A DNA stretch of 64,000 nucleotides from Hydrangea macrophylla (Eukaryota; Streptophyta; Magnoliopsida; Cornales; Hydrangeaceae): positions 85,964,588 to 86,028,587 of the forward strand of contig CM066987.1 in NCBI GenBank assembly GCA_033977485.1, written 5' to 3'. This document shows positions 22,771 to 33,012 of the stretch, in pieces. Under the pieces are notes generated by a model. It saw only the letters and a list, made by a program, of their open reading frames with translations. It had not been told where the DNA came from and did not search any database. The position numbers and the translations under genes were made by a program. Numbering within the stretch: position 1 is the first letter of the stretch; each line of letters opens with the position of its first letter.

Positions 22771-23881
22771 CAAGAATAATTTGCGTTTCTTTGTAAGTTG
22801 GCAATTATTATGATTATTTTTTAAATTTCTTTTAAGCTAGTAACTTGACTTTAAATGCATTTAAATTCAAACGGAATAAATACAAAATTTTACTGTAATT
22901 TTTTTTATAATTTCATTTTTTTTTTAATGTTTGTTGAGGACAAGTTTTCACTTGTCATTTTTACCAATGAAAACCATATAAAGAAGAAAATGAATAGTCG
23001 AATTGACTTGAACTCTACCAAGAACAAAATGTAACATCCTAGTAGTTTTGGGTGCTAAAATGTTGTGCCAAAAACAAATGAATGCAGCTCCCTAAAAAAA
23101 TGAGAGAAAGAACAAAAAAAGAAAAAAGAAAAAGAAAACAGATTTTAAAAAATGAAAAACAAAAGGAAAGCAAAGGCCCTAGCTAAGTTAGGGAAATTAA
23201 AAGCCCTAGTTATAACAAATTCAGACCCTTCACTCTCAAATCTCAATCCAGCCACTCTCAACCTCGTCCTTTAGGACCCTCACTCTCGAGTCTCCATCGA
23301 TTGGCCACTGAGATCATGCAACGACGAACGAACGAACGAAGACCGCCGGTGACCGATCTGCATCACCGCGACGGCATTGGCAGGCTGGCAGCGTCGCAAC
23401 AGCCATCAAGCTTCATCTTCTATCTTCCACTCTCCTGTTAGGTAACATTCACTTCTTCTCTATTGCTTTTTCACCCCATTTAGCCTGGAATCCTTACTTT
23501 CTTCTAAATCCTGACAAAAAGTGGAAAACGAAGTAAAATTATACAAAAATAGGATAAAAACGGCTAACAAATGTGAATTAAGGCGTATAATTAGGATTTG
23601 TTCTCTCCCGATCACACCCTATAGAGCACTTGCTTAAGCTTTTATAGTACATGGCTATTAACAATGATTAAAAAGAAAAACATGTTCCTTTGTTTGGTTT
23701 CCAAGTGTTAAAGTCTCCTCCAGTTTGTATATTATTAACTGCCAATACTTTGAATTGCTGGCAAATAGCAAGTATGAGTATAATTGGTTACCACAAGAAA
23801 GCAAGATAGATAGGGGGTTGACATAGATTGCCGGTAATGATGTTGCGAGTAATTACTCCCTCCCTCCCCCCCCCCCCCCTC

Positions 23882-23916
<35 letters not shown>

Positions 23917-24414
23917 GGGAGTCCAAAACTTCCCATCATGGTTGTCACTATGCTTAAATAATTACTCCTGAAACCATAGAGGCAATGTTGTAAGAAAGAT
24001 GAAATGGGTGTCGATACTGACAACCAGTGTATATAAAAAAAATTCATTTTCTTCATTGAGCTAAACATCTTACCTATTGGGTCAATTATCCAGAATTGCC
24101 ACCAATAAACAATTTCCCATGAATAGAAATGCAAAAACTAGTGTCAAAAATATCCATGGCAACCGCACAACACAAAAATAAGGTTCTTACGAAAGTGGGG
24201 AGCATGTCCACTCAACCTGCTTAACGAGTAGTCAGAACATGATGATATTACTGGAAACTAATTGGTAGTGTAACAGATTGATAAGAGAGGATAATAGACA
24301 CACCCATCTCTTTCTTATATGCAGCAACAAATCGCAGTACATCATCCCTTTCTGCATTATTTGGGTCTTGCACAAGATCGACCAGCACGTTCATCCTCTC
24401 CATAGGGCAACACT
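22771..24414. other. Possible CACTA interior or flank, no gene seen
   Basis: AT-rich with a GC-richer stretch at about 23215-23440 (CTCACTCTCGAGTCTCC, then a (CGAA)4 run at 23324-23340) resembling a 5' untranslated exon ending near a CTGTTAG/GTAACATTC donor. A C/CT microsatellite lies at about 23866-23913. No coding domain was recognised. Confidence 0.35.
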
Positions 24415-24455
24415 ACCAAAAAAGTGTATAATATTACCATTATAGCGCAATAGGT
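24414..24455. mobile_element. Second CACTA-like end, split by the Tekay insertion
   Basis: CACTACCAAAAAAGTG at 24414 closely resembles CACTA termini. Removing the Tekay element joins it to 36003 onward (TGCTGGCGAGACG), just beyond the 3' end of the minus-strand PMD-Ulp1 gene. It could be the end of the element that carries that gene. No matching right terminus was identified. Confidence 0.4.
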
Positions 24456-25168
24456 TGTAATAACCTGCATTTTCATTTAATCTCTTGTAATTGCATTTGA
24501 CATATTTAAATTTAATTTGACATTTTCATATTTAATCTGTAATTCTAGTCTTATTTGGTTTCTACTTCCCATGTGTTAAAATTCTTGTTTCAATTACTAT
24601 TGAAATTCTTTTGGGGTCAAACTGCGATTATATGAAATTTAGCAACACCTGTATTGAATTTCAAATCTGTATTTCAAAACGGTGGAAATGTTCTCTTTTA
24701 ATTCAAGCTGTATTTTTATGAAACCAGAAAATCACTTCTTACACTAAAATGAATTTTCTGTATTTTTGTGGTGGACACCGCACCCCGAAAATACCAGTTT
24801 ATGTTCAAAACTGTCTGTGCAGCATTAAACTTGCACAGTTTGTGATTTGGACGTAAAGGTTGAAGTGACTATGCTTACTTACCAATTATGGCAAGTCATG
24901 ATTTACTTGTGCCTTGGTTGGATATTACAATTTTGTATGTGTATTCTTAGGCCACAAGTTGTTTTTCCCAAACAACTCAAGCTTGCCCCCTACTAGCCTA
25001 TACTTGACCCTTGGTGTAATTGTGGAGCTAAATGCATCAGTGAAACAATGTGTATGTATAATTCAGTATGGATTAACCCTCTTAATCTGCAATTGCTTAG
25101 AAATTAGTATGGTTAATCAATTTGTTGAGTGTGAGAGGTGGTTCTTGGCCCCCAAGTTTGATACTTGC

Positions 25169-25175
25169 ATATATA
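25169..25175 (+). promoter_or_regulatory. Candidate TATA box of the Tekay LTR
   Basis: CATATATACAC followed within about 40 bp by a CT/CA-rich stretch. Preserved at the equivalent place in the 3' LTR (about 33726). Promoter use is inferred. Confidence 0.3.
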
Positions 25176-25807
25176 CACTCACATGCTCTCTTAAACACAC
25201 ACATCTGCACATTTGTAAGTTCAGTAAATTGAGAGAGTTAGAGAGTTACACAGAGAGTTCTACAGATTTCATATAGAGAGAGAAAGCTCAATCCTCCATA
25301 ACCAAGCTTGAGTTGGGATTGCTTATCTCTTATTTCTTTCTCAACAACATCTTTGCTTTTGATCTAAGTGAGTATTCAGAACTCACTAAGAATGTAATTT
25401 CATGCCGACTTTCTGTATGTATAGCTTATTTTGTGAATCCCCATTCAAACTTTTACGTTGATTTGCCATAGCTTGAAAAATCAAGATTTTCAAACTCAAC
25501 CAAAATCTGTTTTCTTAGATAATAATGAAGGTTTATGGTACATATAGTCCATGGTTGAAGTTTTAGAGCTTCATTTAACCCCATGAGAAAGTATATTAGA
25601 AATTGAGTTTTGACAACTTTTAATTTCTCATAAAATTCAAGAGTGGTAGATTGATTCACGTTAAATCGATAGTGGATTCTTAATCCTTGTGAAAAATCGA
25701 AGATAAACATATACTATAAGGCCTAGTAACTTACAGAATGGAAATGGGTCAATTTAGACCCTGTTTTGCTGAAACAGAGCAGTTCCACGAAGGAGATGAA
25801 GCCTCAG

Positions 25808-26125
25808 TAAAAACTCGCGCCATGATCGCGCGCGCGAGAATCGCGCGAGCGGCCCGCGCGAGCGATCCTTCGCGCAAGCGGCCCGCGCGCGCGATCCTCG
25901 CTTTCATAGGCAGATAGAAGAGTTTATTATAAAAATGAAATTTTAGGCAGGTCGCGCGAGCGAGGGTCGCGCGAGGAACCCTTCGCGCGAGCGATCCGCA
26001 CGCGCGACCTTGGCTGTTTCAGGCAAACAGAAAAGTTTTTTTTATATAAAAGAAAAATTAGGCATATCGCGCGAGCGGCCCGCGCGAGCGACCTTTCGAG
26101 CGAGCGGCCCGCGCGCGCGACTTCT
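25808..26125. repeat. CpG-dense degenerate repeats in the 5' LTR (CGCGCGAGCG units)
   Basis: Repeated CGCGCGAGCGATCC, GCGGCCCGCGCG and similar units in three clusters separated by AGGCAGA...TTTTATAAAA spacers, within an otherwise AT-rich LTR. The block is conserved in the 3' LTR at about 34366-34680. Confidence 0.85.
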
Positions 26126-27448
26126 GGCAGTTTGTGGTTTTTGTCTGTTTTGTGTTTATGGTCTGTTTAGTTCAACTTTTAAGTCCTGTTAAGGTTCTGT
26201 TTGGGCAAATTATTAAAACAGAGTCATAACTGTTTATGTTTGAACGAGTAGAACGCTGTATTATGACTTATCAATCCCCGTACGCGCGTTGTTCCTTTAA
26301 TTCAGCGTATTGCTGATGTTTAAGTGCATATCATTCATGTGGGGTCAGTGGTACATGCATGTGGGTGTCAGTCTGTGTGGAAAAGAGTAATGGTAGTATG
26401 GAAAGAGTATGAGTTTGAGTTTGTGGTTGTGGTTGTGGTCGTGGTTGTGGTTGTGGTTGAGATTGTGGAGAAGGTATCTTTGAAATGCGACGGTGGCAAA
26501 TATGGACACTCCCTGACGCCCATGGAAGCGTTAAAGTGTGTGACGCCGAACTTGGACACTCACTGGCACCCATGGTAGTGCTAAAGTATGGCCTACGGAC
26601 ACTCCCTGATACTCGAGTCTGGATACTGCGTGAGGGGTTGCCCCGGTATTTGTATGGCGGTTAGGGTATTCAAAGTGTGAGGCATTGGACACTCCCTGGT
26701 ACCCCGGACCAAAGTGTGAGGCAAACTGGACACTCCCTGGCGCCCCGTTGCTAAAGTGTGGCTATCTTAGTGTTTCAAAGATACCAGGAGTAAGATAGTG
26801 GGTTGTTGGGTTTTGTCGAGAGAAAAGAGTCGGTCAGATGAGATGGTGCATCGTTCCCATACACGGTCATATATGTGTGAATTTATCTTTTAAATAATGT
26901 TGCGGTTGTTTTCTAAACAAGCTCTTTTTCTTAAATATAATTTGTGAATTTTAATGGGTATTGGAAAATGGTAAATGAGTATGTTTTACATTTAAAGTTA
27001 TATTTTTAGTACTCACCAGCTTCTCGAAGCTGACGACGTTGATGCGTCGTGGACATTCGTGTCCAGGCTTTTCAGGTTATAACCAGGAGGAATCGTATGA
27101 CTATGCTAATTGAGAATGGCTGCTTTTGGAATGAGAGAAACTGTTTATTAATTATATGCTTTAAGTTTTATGTTCAAGTTTTAAACTGTTTTGTTTTAAG
27201 GATGACTGTAAATGACACTAAGCTATTGTTTTATTTCAAGGCGGTCTGTGCCTTTAGATAACCCGTGCTGTAATATGTAATAAGTTAGAAAATTTTTATA
27301 AGCCTTGATTGCTCTGCTCTGATTTTTATGTTTTGTTGTTCAACGTTTGGGACGGAATCGATCCTTCAAACTGTCGCGACCTACGGGTCCATAAAGGAAA
27401 TTAAACGCTTTCCTTATTTATGCTACGTCGGGGCGTGACAGGATTTAG

Positions 27449-27461
27449 TGGTATCAGAGCC
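27449..27461 (+). promoter_or_regulatory. Initiator-Met tRNA primer-binding site of the Tekay element
   Basis: TGGTATCAGAGCC, 8 bp after the LTR end; the standard plant site. Confidence 0.92.
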
Positions 27462-27630
27462 AGGCTATGATTTAGCTCAAGATAGTTTAGCCAGGTTAGG
27501 GTTTACCAGTATAGACCCGATTCCACATTCCATTAAGTGTTACACACCCGATGATACGACAGGGAGGATAGACTCAGCACCCAAACGCCTAAGATTATTC
27601 TGTTCTGACTTAAGTAGTACCTTTTCAGGT

Positions 27631-28227
27631 ATGGATCCAGCTCAGCCTCTGTTTGTACCTGATGCTTTTGGAAGGCATTGGGTTACTGTGGGAGCGATAG
27701 TGCCGGCTTTGGCGACCCTTTATTTCACTGCTGTTGGGCAGCGTGCAGCTGCTACCGTCGAGCTAGATCTCTGGCATCAGATTCACATATTAGGACTGGT
27801 CGACCTGCCTCGTGCTCGCCTCGAGATCCTTTACTTCATAGAGATTCAGCGCTTAGTACTCGTTGAGATGGTTCGCTTGGTTAATAGCGATGCCTTCTAT
27901 TTTCCCCTTGAGGGTCAGGTTGTGCAGGCCCACCTTGCACAGTTGGAGGTACCTCCATCGGTCGTCCCCGCTGTTGAGGATGACGGTGACATTGACGTTG
28001 TGTTCGCTCCTATTTCCGAGGAGGATGGCTTAGGATGGGATGACTTTGCAGTCGACCTTGAGAAGGCACTTGCACTTGAGCCAGCCTTGCCTGAGGCAGA
28101 TGTCCCTGGACCTGCTTCACTGATGACCTCTCACAGCTATAACTTTGGGGCAGGCCCCTCCCATGTTCAGCGACTTCATCAGGCCGACTCGCTTGACCTG
28201 TTGATGGCTACCTACGGCGATGACTGA
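27631..28227 (+). CDS. Additional ORF upstream of gag in the Tekay element, unknown function
   Basis: 198 codons from ATG at 27631 (MDPAQPLFVPDAFGRHWVTV) to TGA at 28227. The frame is open farther upstream to the primer site, but the ATG is the first good start. The N-terminal half is hydrophobic/aliphatic (VGAIVPALATLYFTAVGQRA; LEILYFIEIQRLVLVEMVRL) and probably helical. The C-terminal half is strongly acidic (VEDDGDIDVVFAPISEEDGL, then DDFAVDLEKALALEPALPEA). It has no zinc knuckle, DTG or other catalytic motif, so it is neither gag nor protease. It is separated from gag by about 265 bp. Its GC content is gag-like and an open frame this long survives in an element with few lesions, which argues it is translated. 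Family not recognised. Confidence 0.6.
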   Translation: MDPAQPLFVPDAFGRHWVTVGAIVPALATLYFTAVGQRAAATVELDLWHQIHILGLVDLPRARLEILYFIEIQRLVLVEMVRLVNSDAFYFPLEGQVVQAHLAQLEVPPSVVPAVEDDGDIDVVFAPISEEDGLGWDDFAVDLEKALALEPALPEADVPGPASLMTSHSYNFGAGPSHVQRLHQADSLDLLMATYGDD

Positions 28228-28491
28228 CCGTTTAGATATCGCCTTGTACATATTGACTGTTTTGACTATTAGCTCTATCTCTTTTTGCAAACTGTAATTA
28301 CATGCATTAGAGTGTAGGGCAATGACCCATTTTTGTAACATTAACTCTTGCATGCGTCCTAACCCATACAGATAGGGTAGGCACTGATCTGACCATACAT
28401 GCTTTTTGTATCAACTTGACAAGAAGTTATATATATAAGATATACTCTTTTGAATATTGTCGTCATTTGAATTACTTCATAGCACTGTTGC
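28228..28491. other. Spacer between the additional ORF and gag
   Basis: AT-rich, with no domain. It could carry a re-initiation or splice signal for gag translation, but none was identified. Confidence 0.4.
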
Positions 28492-29226
28492 ATGCATGTT
28501 TCTCATCCCTTCATCACCGTCATGCATAGAATGGCTGGAGGACTAAGGAGGAACAGAAATTTGATCGAGGGAGCACCCGAGGCTGCCGATCCTACGGGGA
28601 TGTTCGAAGCATTTATCAGACGGTTGGAAAGAATCGGTAATACGAATGACAACCGACGAGACCGTCAAACTGGAGACAAATTACTGGGGAGATTCCGTGC
28701 ACTAAGGCCCGAGCAGTTTGCGGGTACCGCAGAACCCTGGAAAGCGGAGCAGTGGTTAAGACAGATGGACCGCATGTTCGAAGCTGTCCAGTGCAACGAG
28801 ATGGACAAGAGGAGGTTGGCTACGTTTCAGTTGACCGATGCTGCCACAGATTGGTGGGATTCGGTCATAGCTACTATCAGGAATGGAGCTGCAATGGGGA
28901 TGACGTGGACTGCGTTCAAGGGGAGATTTTTGGAGAAGTACTTCCCGGCTACGGAGAGGCATAGAAAAGAGAAGGAATTCATGGATCTGACGCAAGGAAC
29001 CAAGTCGGTGCAAGAGTACACCACACAGTTTGAAAGACTGTCTCGGTTCGCTCCACACCTGGTTGATACTGAAGAGAAGAAGATCCGTAAGTACAATCAA
29101 GGGCTGACACCGCAGATTCGTCGCTTAACTCTCGGCCACCTAGATAAATTGTTTGAAGGACTTGTTGGTTTGGCTACCGACCTGGAAGAGGATGCTCGAG
29201 TGAACCGCAAGCAATTTGATTTCTGA
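28492..29226 (+). pseudogene. gag part of the Tekay gag-pol frame, ended by a premature TGA
   Basis: ATG at 28492, a second ATG at 28531 (MAGGLRRNRN) being equally plausible. The gag core carries RPEQFAGTAEPWKAEQWLRQ, TDAATDWWDSV and FLEKYFPATERHRKEKEF, the standard retrotransposon gag motifs. The frame ends in TGA at 29224-29226 (codon 245), before the zinc knuckles. The next ORF is in the same frame, so this looks like a single CGA-to-TGA change. Gag forms the particle. Without readthrough the product lacks its nucleic-acid-binding part. Confidence 0.88.
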
Positions 29227-32067
29227 CCGCCTCAAAGAGGTAATTTTGGGAATAGACCACCAATGAATCGTACCCAAGGGCAGAAAAGGAATTTTGACGG
29301 AAGCAAGAAGACCCAGGCTATTACCTATCCGACTCAACCCCGAGTAGGAGAAGGAAGTAGTAGTGGAAAGTGCTTCAACTGTGGCAACCCTAGTCATCTA
29401 GCTCGTGATTGCAAGGCACCAAGGCGTGCTACTCAGCAAGGGATAGTTTGCTTCAACTGTGGTGAACCAGGTCACATCAGTAGGTTTTGCACTGCTCCTA
29501 AGCAGGTGACTTATGGTCAACAGGGTCAGACTCGCTTGAATGCTGTTATCCCTGATGCTGCTGGATTTGATGGAACTGTGTACGAAGAAGGAGATTATGG
29601 AGAAGCTCAACCTGATCAGCAAGCAGTGGAAGGTACATTAACTCTGTTTAACTCCCATGTTAAAGTGTTATTTGATACGGGTGCTGCTCTTTCGTTCATA
29701 TCTGTTAATACAATTCGGAGATTGGGTATCTTACCTCATCGCTTAGAGAAAGCTTTGAAGGCTACATCACCATTAGGAGCCGCAGTCAGATTAGGACACG
29801 TATGCAAGGATTGTCCTCTACGGATAGGAGACCGTGAAATCCCTGCAAGGTTGATTGTCCTATCGATGAAGGAGTTTGACATATTCCTAGGAATGGATTG
29901 GCTCTCTCAGAATCAAGTGAAGTTGGATTGTGTGAGGAAGAAGATTACATTCCCCGACAATGAGAATCAACCCTTTGATTTTCAATGTAACCCTTCGGGA
30001 GATATGTTCCTCACAAGATGCTTAGCCAACATCGAAGTCGCCAGTACAGAGGTGACAGCGTCATCTATACCTGTAGTCAAGGACTTCGAAGAAGTATTTC
30101 AAGACGTTTCTGGTTTGCCGCCCGAGAGAAGTATAGAGTTCTGTATTGAGCTTATACCGGGTACCGTACCAATCACCAAGGTTCTCTACAGAATGGCCCC
30201 CACAGAACTTTTGGAATTGAAGGAACAAGTTCAAGAGCTCGAGAACCTAGGTTTTGTACGTCCAAGTACGTCGCCTTGGGGAGCACCAGTGTTATTCGTG
30301 AAGAAGAAGGACGGGACGCTCAGGCTGTGTATCGACTACAGAGAATTGAACCGTGTGACTATCAAGAACAAGTATCCCTTGCCTCGGATTGACGATTTTT
30401 TTGATCAACTACAAGGAGCTACGACATTTTCCAAGATAGACCTAAGGTCGGGATATCATCAGTTGAGGGTACGAAAGGAAGATGTACCTAAGACTGCGTT
30501 CAGAACCCGATATGGTCATTATGAGTTTCTGGTGATGCCGTTTGGAATGACGAACGCCCCGGCAGTGTTTATGGATTTGATGAATAGAGTGTTCAACCCT
30601 TATTTGGATCAGTTTGTCATCGTCTTTATAGATGATATTTTGATCTATTCTAAGTCAAGAGAAGAACACGAGCAACATCTACGGATTGCGATGCAGACGC
30701 TCAAGGACCACCACTTGTATGCCAAGTTCAGTAAGTGTGAGTTCTGGTTGCAAGAAGTGAAATTTTTGGGACACAAGGTGTCTTCTCAAGGAATTTCAGT
30801 GGATTCGTCCAAGACCGATGCTGTGTCCAACTGGGTTAGACCGAGCAACCCTACAGAAGTTCGGAGTTTTTTTGGACTCGCAGGCTATTACAGGAGATTT
30901 GTTGAGGGATTCTCTAAAATAGCCGCACCATTGACTGGATTGACGAAGAAGAATTTGACGTTCGAATGGGCAGAGAAGCATGAGCGAGCCTTTTTAGAGT
31001 TGAAAGAGAGACTCACTACCGCACCAGTACTAGCAATACCCAAGCCTGATGAAAAGTTCACTATCTTTAGTGATGCATCATATCAAGGGTTAGGGTGTGT
31101 ACTTATGCAAGATGGCAGAGTTATCGCTTATGGATCCAGACAGCTGAAGCCGAATGAGTTGAACTATCCTATTCATGATTTGGAGTTGGCAGCAGTAGTT
31201 TTTGCACTCAAGATTTGGAGACATTATCTCTACGGTGAGAAGTTTGATTTGTTCTCCGATCACAAGAGCCTAAAGTATTTGTTCACACAGAAAGAGTTGA
31301 ACATGAGGCAGCGCAGATGGATGGAGTTGATCAAAGATTATGACTTCACGTTGGAATACCACCCGGGTAAAGCCAATGTGGTTGCTGATGCCCTGAGTCG
31401 ACAGACTAGTGAGACGATCGCCGCCTTAATGGTGAGAGAGTGGCGAGCGTTGGAGACCTTGGCGGAGTTCGATGTACAGAGTGCTGAAGAAGGAGAAGGA
31501 CAATTGTTCGGATGTCTTATCCTACTGCCTGTTCTTATCGACCGCATTATTGAAGCTCAGAAAGAAGATAAGAAGTTTCGGACATGGTTTGCTAAGATGT
31601 CAGAAAAAGACCCGACGGAATGGAAGGTGGGAGTCGATGGAGGATATCGGCGCAGAGAGAGATTATGTGTGCCAGATTATGGTGAGCTAAGGAAGGATAT
31701 CCTGGAACAAGCACATAAATCAAGGTATACAGTTCACCCGGGAGGAACTAAGATGTACAAGGATTTGAAGAGAAATTTCTGGTGGGAAGGTATGAAGAAG
31801 GATGTGGCCGAATTCGTATCCAAGTGTTTGACGTGTCAGCAAGTCAAAGCTGAACATCAGAGACCATCAGGATTGTTGCAACCGCTACCTGTTCCTGGTT
31901 GGAAGTGGGAGCACATCACGATGGATTTTGTTGTAGGATTGCCTCGATCGCAGCAGAATCATGACGCTATCTGGGTAATTGTGGATCGTTTGACAAAGTC
32001 TGCTCATTTCATCGCTTACAGTATGACATACCCGGTAGAAAAGATGAGTCGGATGTACATACAATAG
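29227..32067 (+). pseudogene. pol part of the Tekay polyprotein (zinc knuckles, PR, RT, RNase H, first part of integrase)
   Basis: Continues the gag frame. Counting from 28492: zinc knuckles [14 protein letters not shown] (294-307) and [14 protein letters not shown] (320-333); protease FDTGAALS with Asp 395; RT with [20 protein letters not shown] and the active site FIDD (Asp 714, 715); RNase H starting [11 protein letters not shown] (Asp 861); integrase zinc finger with His about 1076/1082 and Cys 1112/1115; first integrase Asp 1145 in TMDFVVG. All expected catalytic residues are present. A TAG at 32065-32067 (codon 1192) interrupts between the first and second integrase Asp, where related elements have Glu, so GAG to TAG is likely. 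Confidence 0.92.
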
Positions 32068-32967
32068 GTTATGCGACTTCACGGTGCACCTGTGTCAATT
32101 GTGTCAGACCGCGACGCACGTTTTACTTCTGGATTTTGGGAAAGTCTGCAAGAAGCAATGGGAACCTCGCTCAAGATGAGTACTGCTTTTCACCCTCAGA
32201 CAGATGGACAAACTGAGTGTGTTAATCAGATCATGGAAGATATGCTTAGGGCTTGTGTTATCGATTTTGAAGAATCTTGGGAGACACACTTGCCGTTGGT
32301 TGAATTTTCCTATAATAACAGTTATCACACGAGTATCGGGATGGCTCCGTTCGAAGCATTGTACGGACGACCATGTCGTTCCCCTTTGTGTTGGGCAGAA
32401 GTTGGGGATACAGAATTGTTGGGACCAGATTTTGTTAGAGAAACCAACGAGAAGATTTCCTTGGTCAAGGAAAGGGTGAGAACCGCTCAGAGCCGGTATA
32501 AGAGTTATGCTGATCGACGCCGGAAAGATTTGGAATTCAGTGTTGGAGATCACGTGCTCCTTAAGGTTTCACCAACCCGAGGAGTAGTACGCTTCGGCCT
32601 CAAGAGAGGGAAATTAGCTCCGCGTTTCATCGGACCGTTCGAAATTTTGGAACGTGTCGGGAAAGTAGCCAATCGGCTGGCGCTACCACCGAAGATGTCT
32701 GGGGTTCACAATGTATTTCATGTGAGTATGCTGAGGAGGTACATACGAGACCCCTCGCACGTGGTTAGTTATGAAGATATTGAGACGAGTCATAACGTAT
32801 CTTACAAGGAGAGACCTGTGAAGATTCTGGATCGGAGCATCAAGAAGCTGAGAAATAAGGATATCCCGTTGGTGAAGGTTCAGTGGAATCACCATGACGA
32901 GAACGAAGCCTCGTGGGAAGTTGAAGCGGATATGAGGAAGAAGTACCCGGAGTTGTTTCAGGACTAG
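32068..32967 (+). pseudogene. C-terminal integrase and chromodomain of the Tekay polyprotein
   Basis: Same frame as the preceding segment. Holds SIVSDRDARF (Asp 1206) and DGQTECVNQ (Glu 1242); the spacing between them is exactly 35 residues, the DX35E rule, and Asp 1145 to Asp 1206 has 60 between. The GPF region reads LAPRFIGPFEILERVG. The C-terminal chromodomain contains PVKILDRSIKKLRNKDIPLV, then VQWNHHDENEASWE, closing at TAG 32965-32967. Chromodomains of this type target integration to heterochromatin (family knowledge). It can only be made by readthrough of the TAG at 32065. Confidence 0.92.
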
Positions 32968-32999
32968 TTGGTCTTGATTTCGGGGACGAAATCCTGTTT

Positions 33000-33012
33000 A
33001 AGGGAGGAAGGG
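33000..33012 (+). promoter_or_regulatory. Polypurine tract of the Tekay element
   Basis: AAGGGAGGAAGGG immediately before TG of the 3' LTR. Confidence 0.9.

Larger units (their letters stand above)
24456..27440 (+). mobile_element. 5' LTR of the Tekay element (2985 bp)
   Basis: Begins TG at 24456 after the target duplication TAGGT and ends GGGCGTGACA at 27440. Contains a CpG-dense block (25808-26125), a GGTTGT-type tract (about 26420-26462), and repeated TGGACACTCCCTG motifs (about 26500-26750). Open frames in it (e.g. 24914-25276) recur in the other LTR and have no protein character. Confidence 0.95.

Noticed and set aside
23853..24134. 93-codon minus-strand frame ending in Arg-Glu and Gly runs
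   Set aside because: The C terminus is a translated CT/C microsatellite and the rest lacks any motif.
24914..25276. 120-codon open frame in the 5' Tekay LTR, repeated at 33471-33833
   Set aside because: Lies wholly in LTR sequence, has no domain character, and is conserved only because both LTRs are nearly identical.
26324..26578. 84-codon Val-rich frame and its antisense counterparts (also 34881-35135)
   Set aside because: Produced by the GGTTGT/GTGGTT microsatellite and TGGACACTCCCTG repeats of the LTR.
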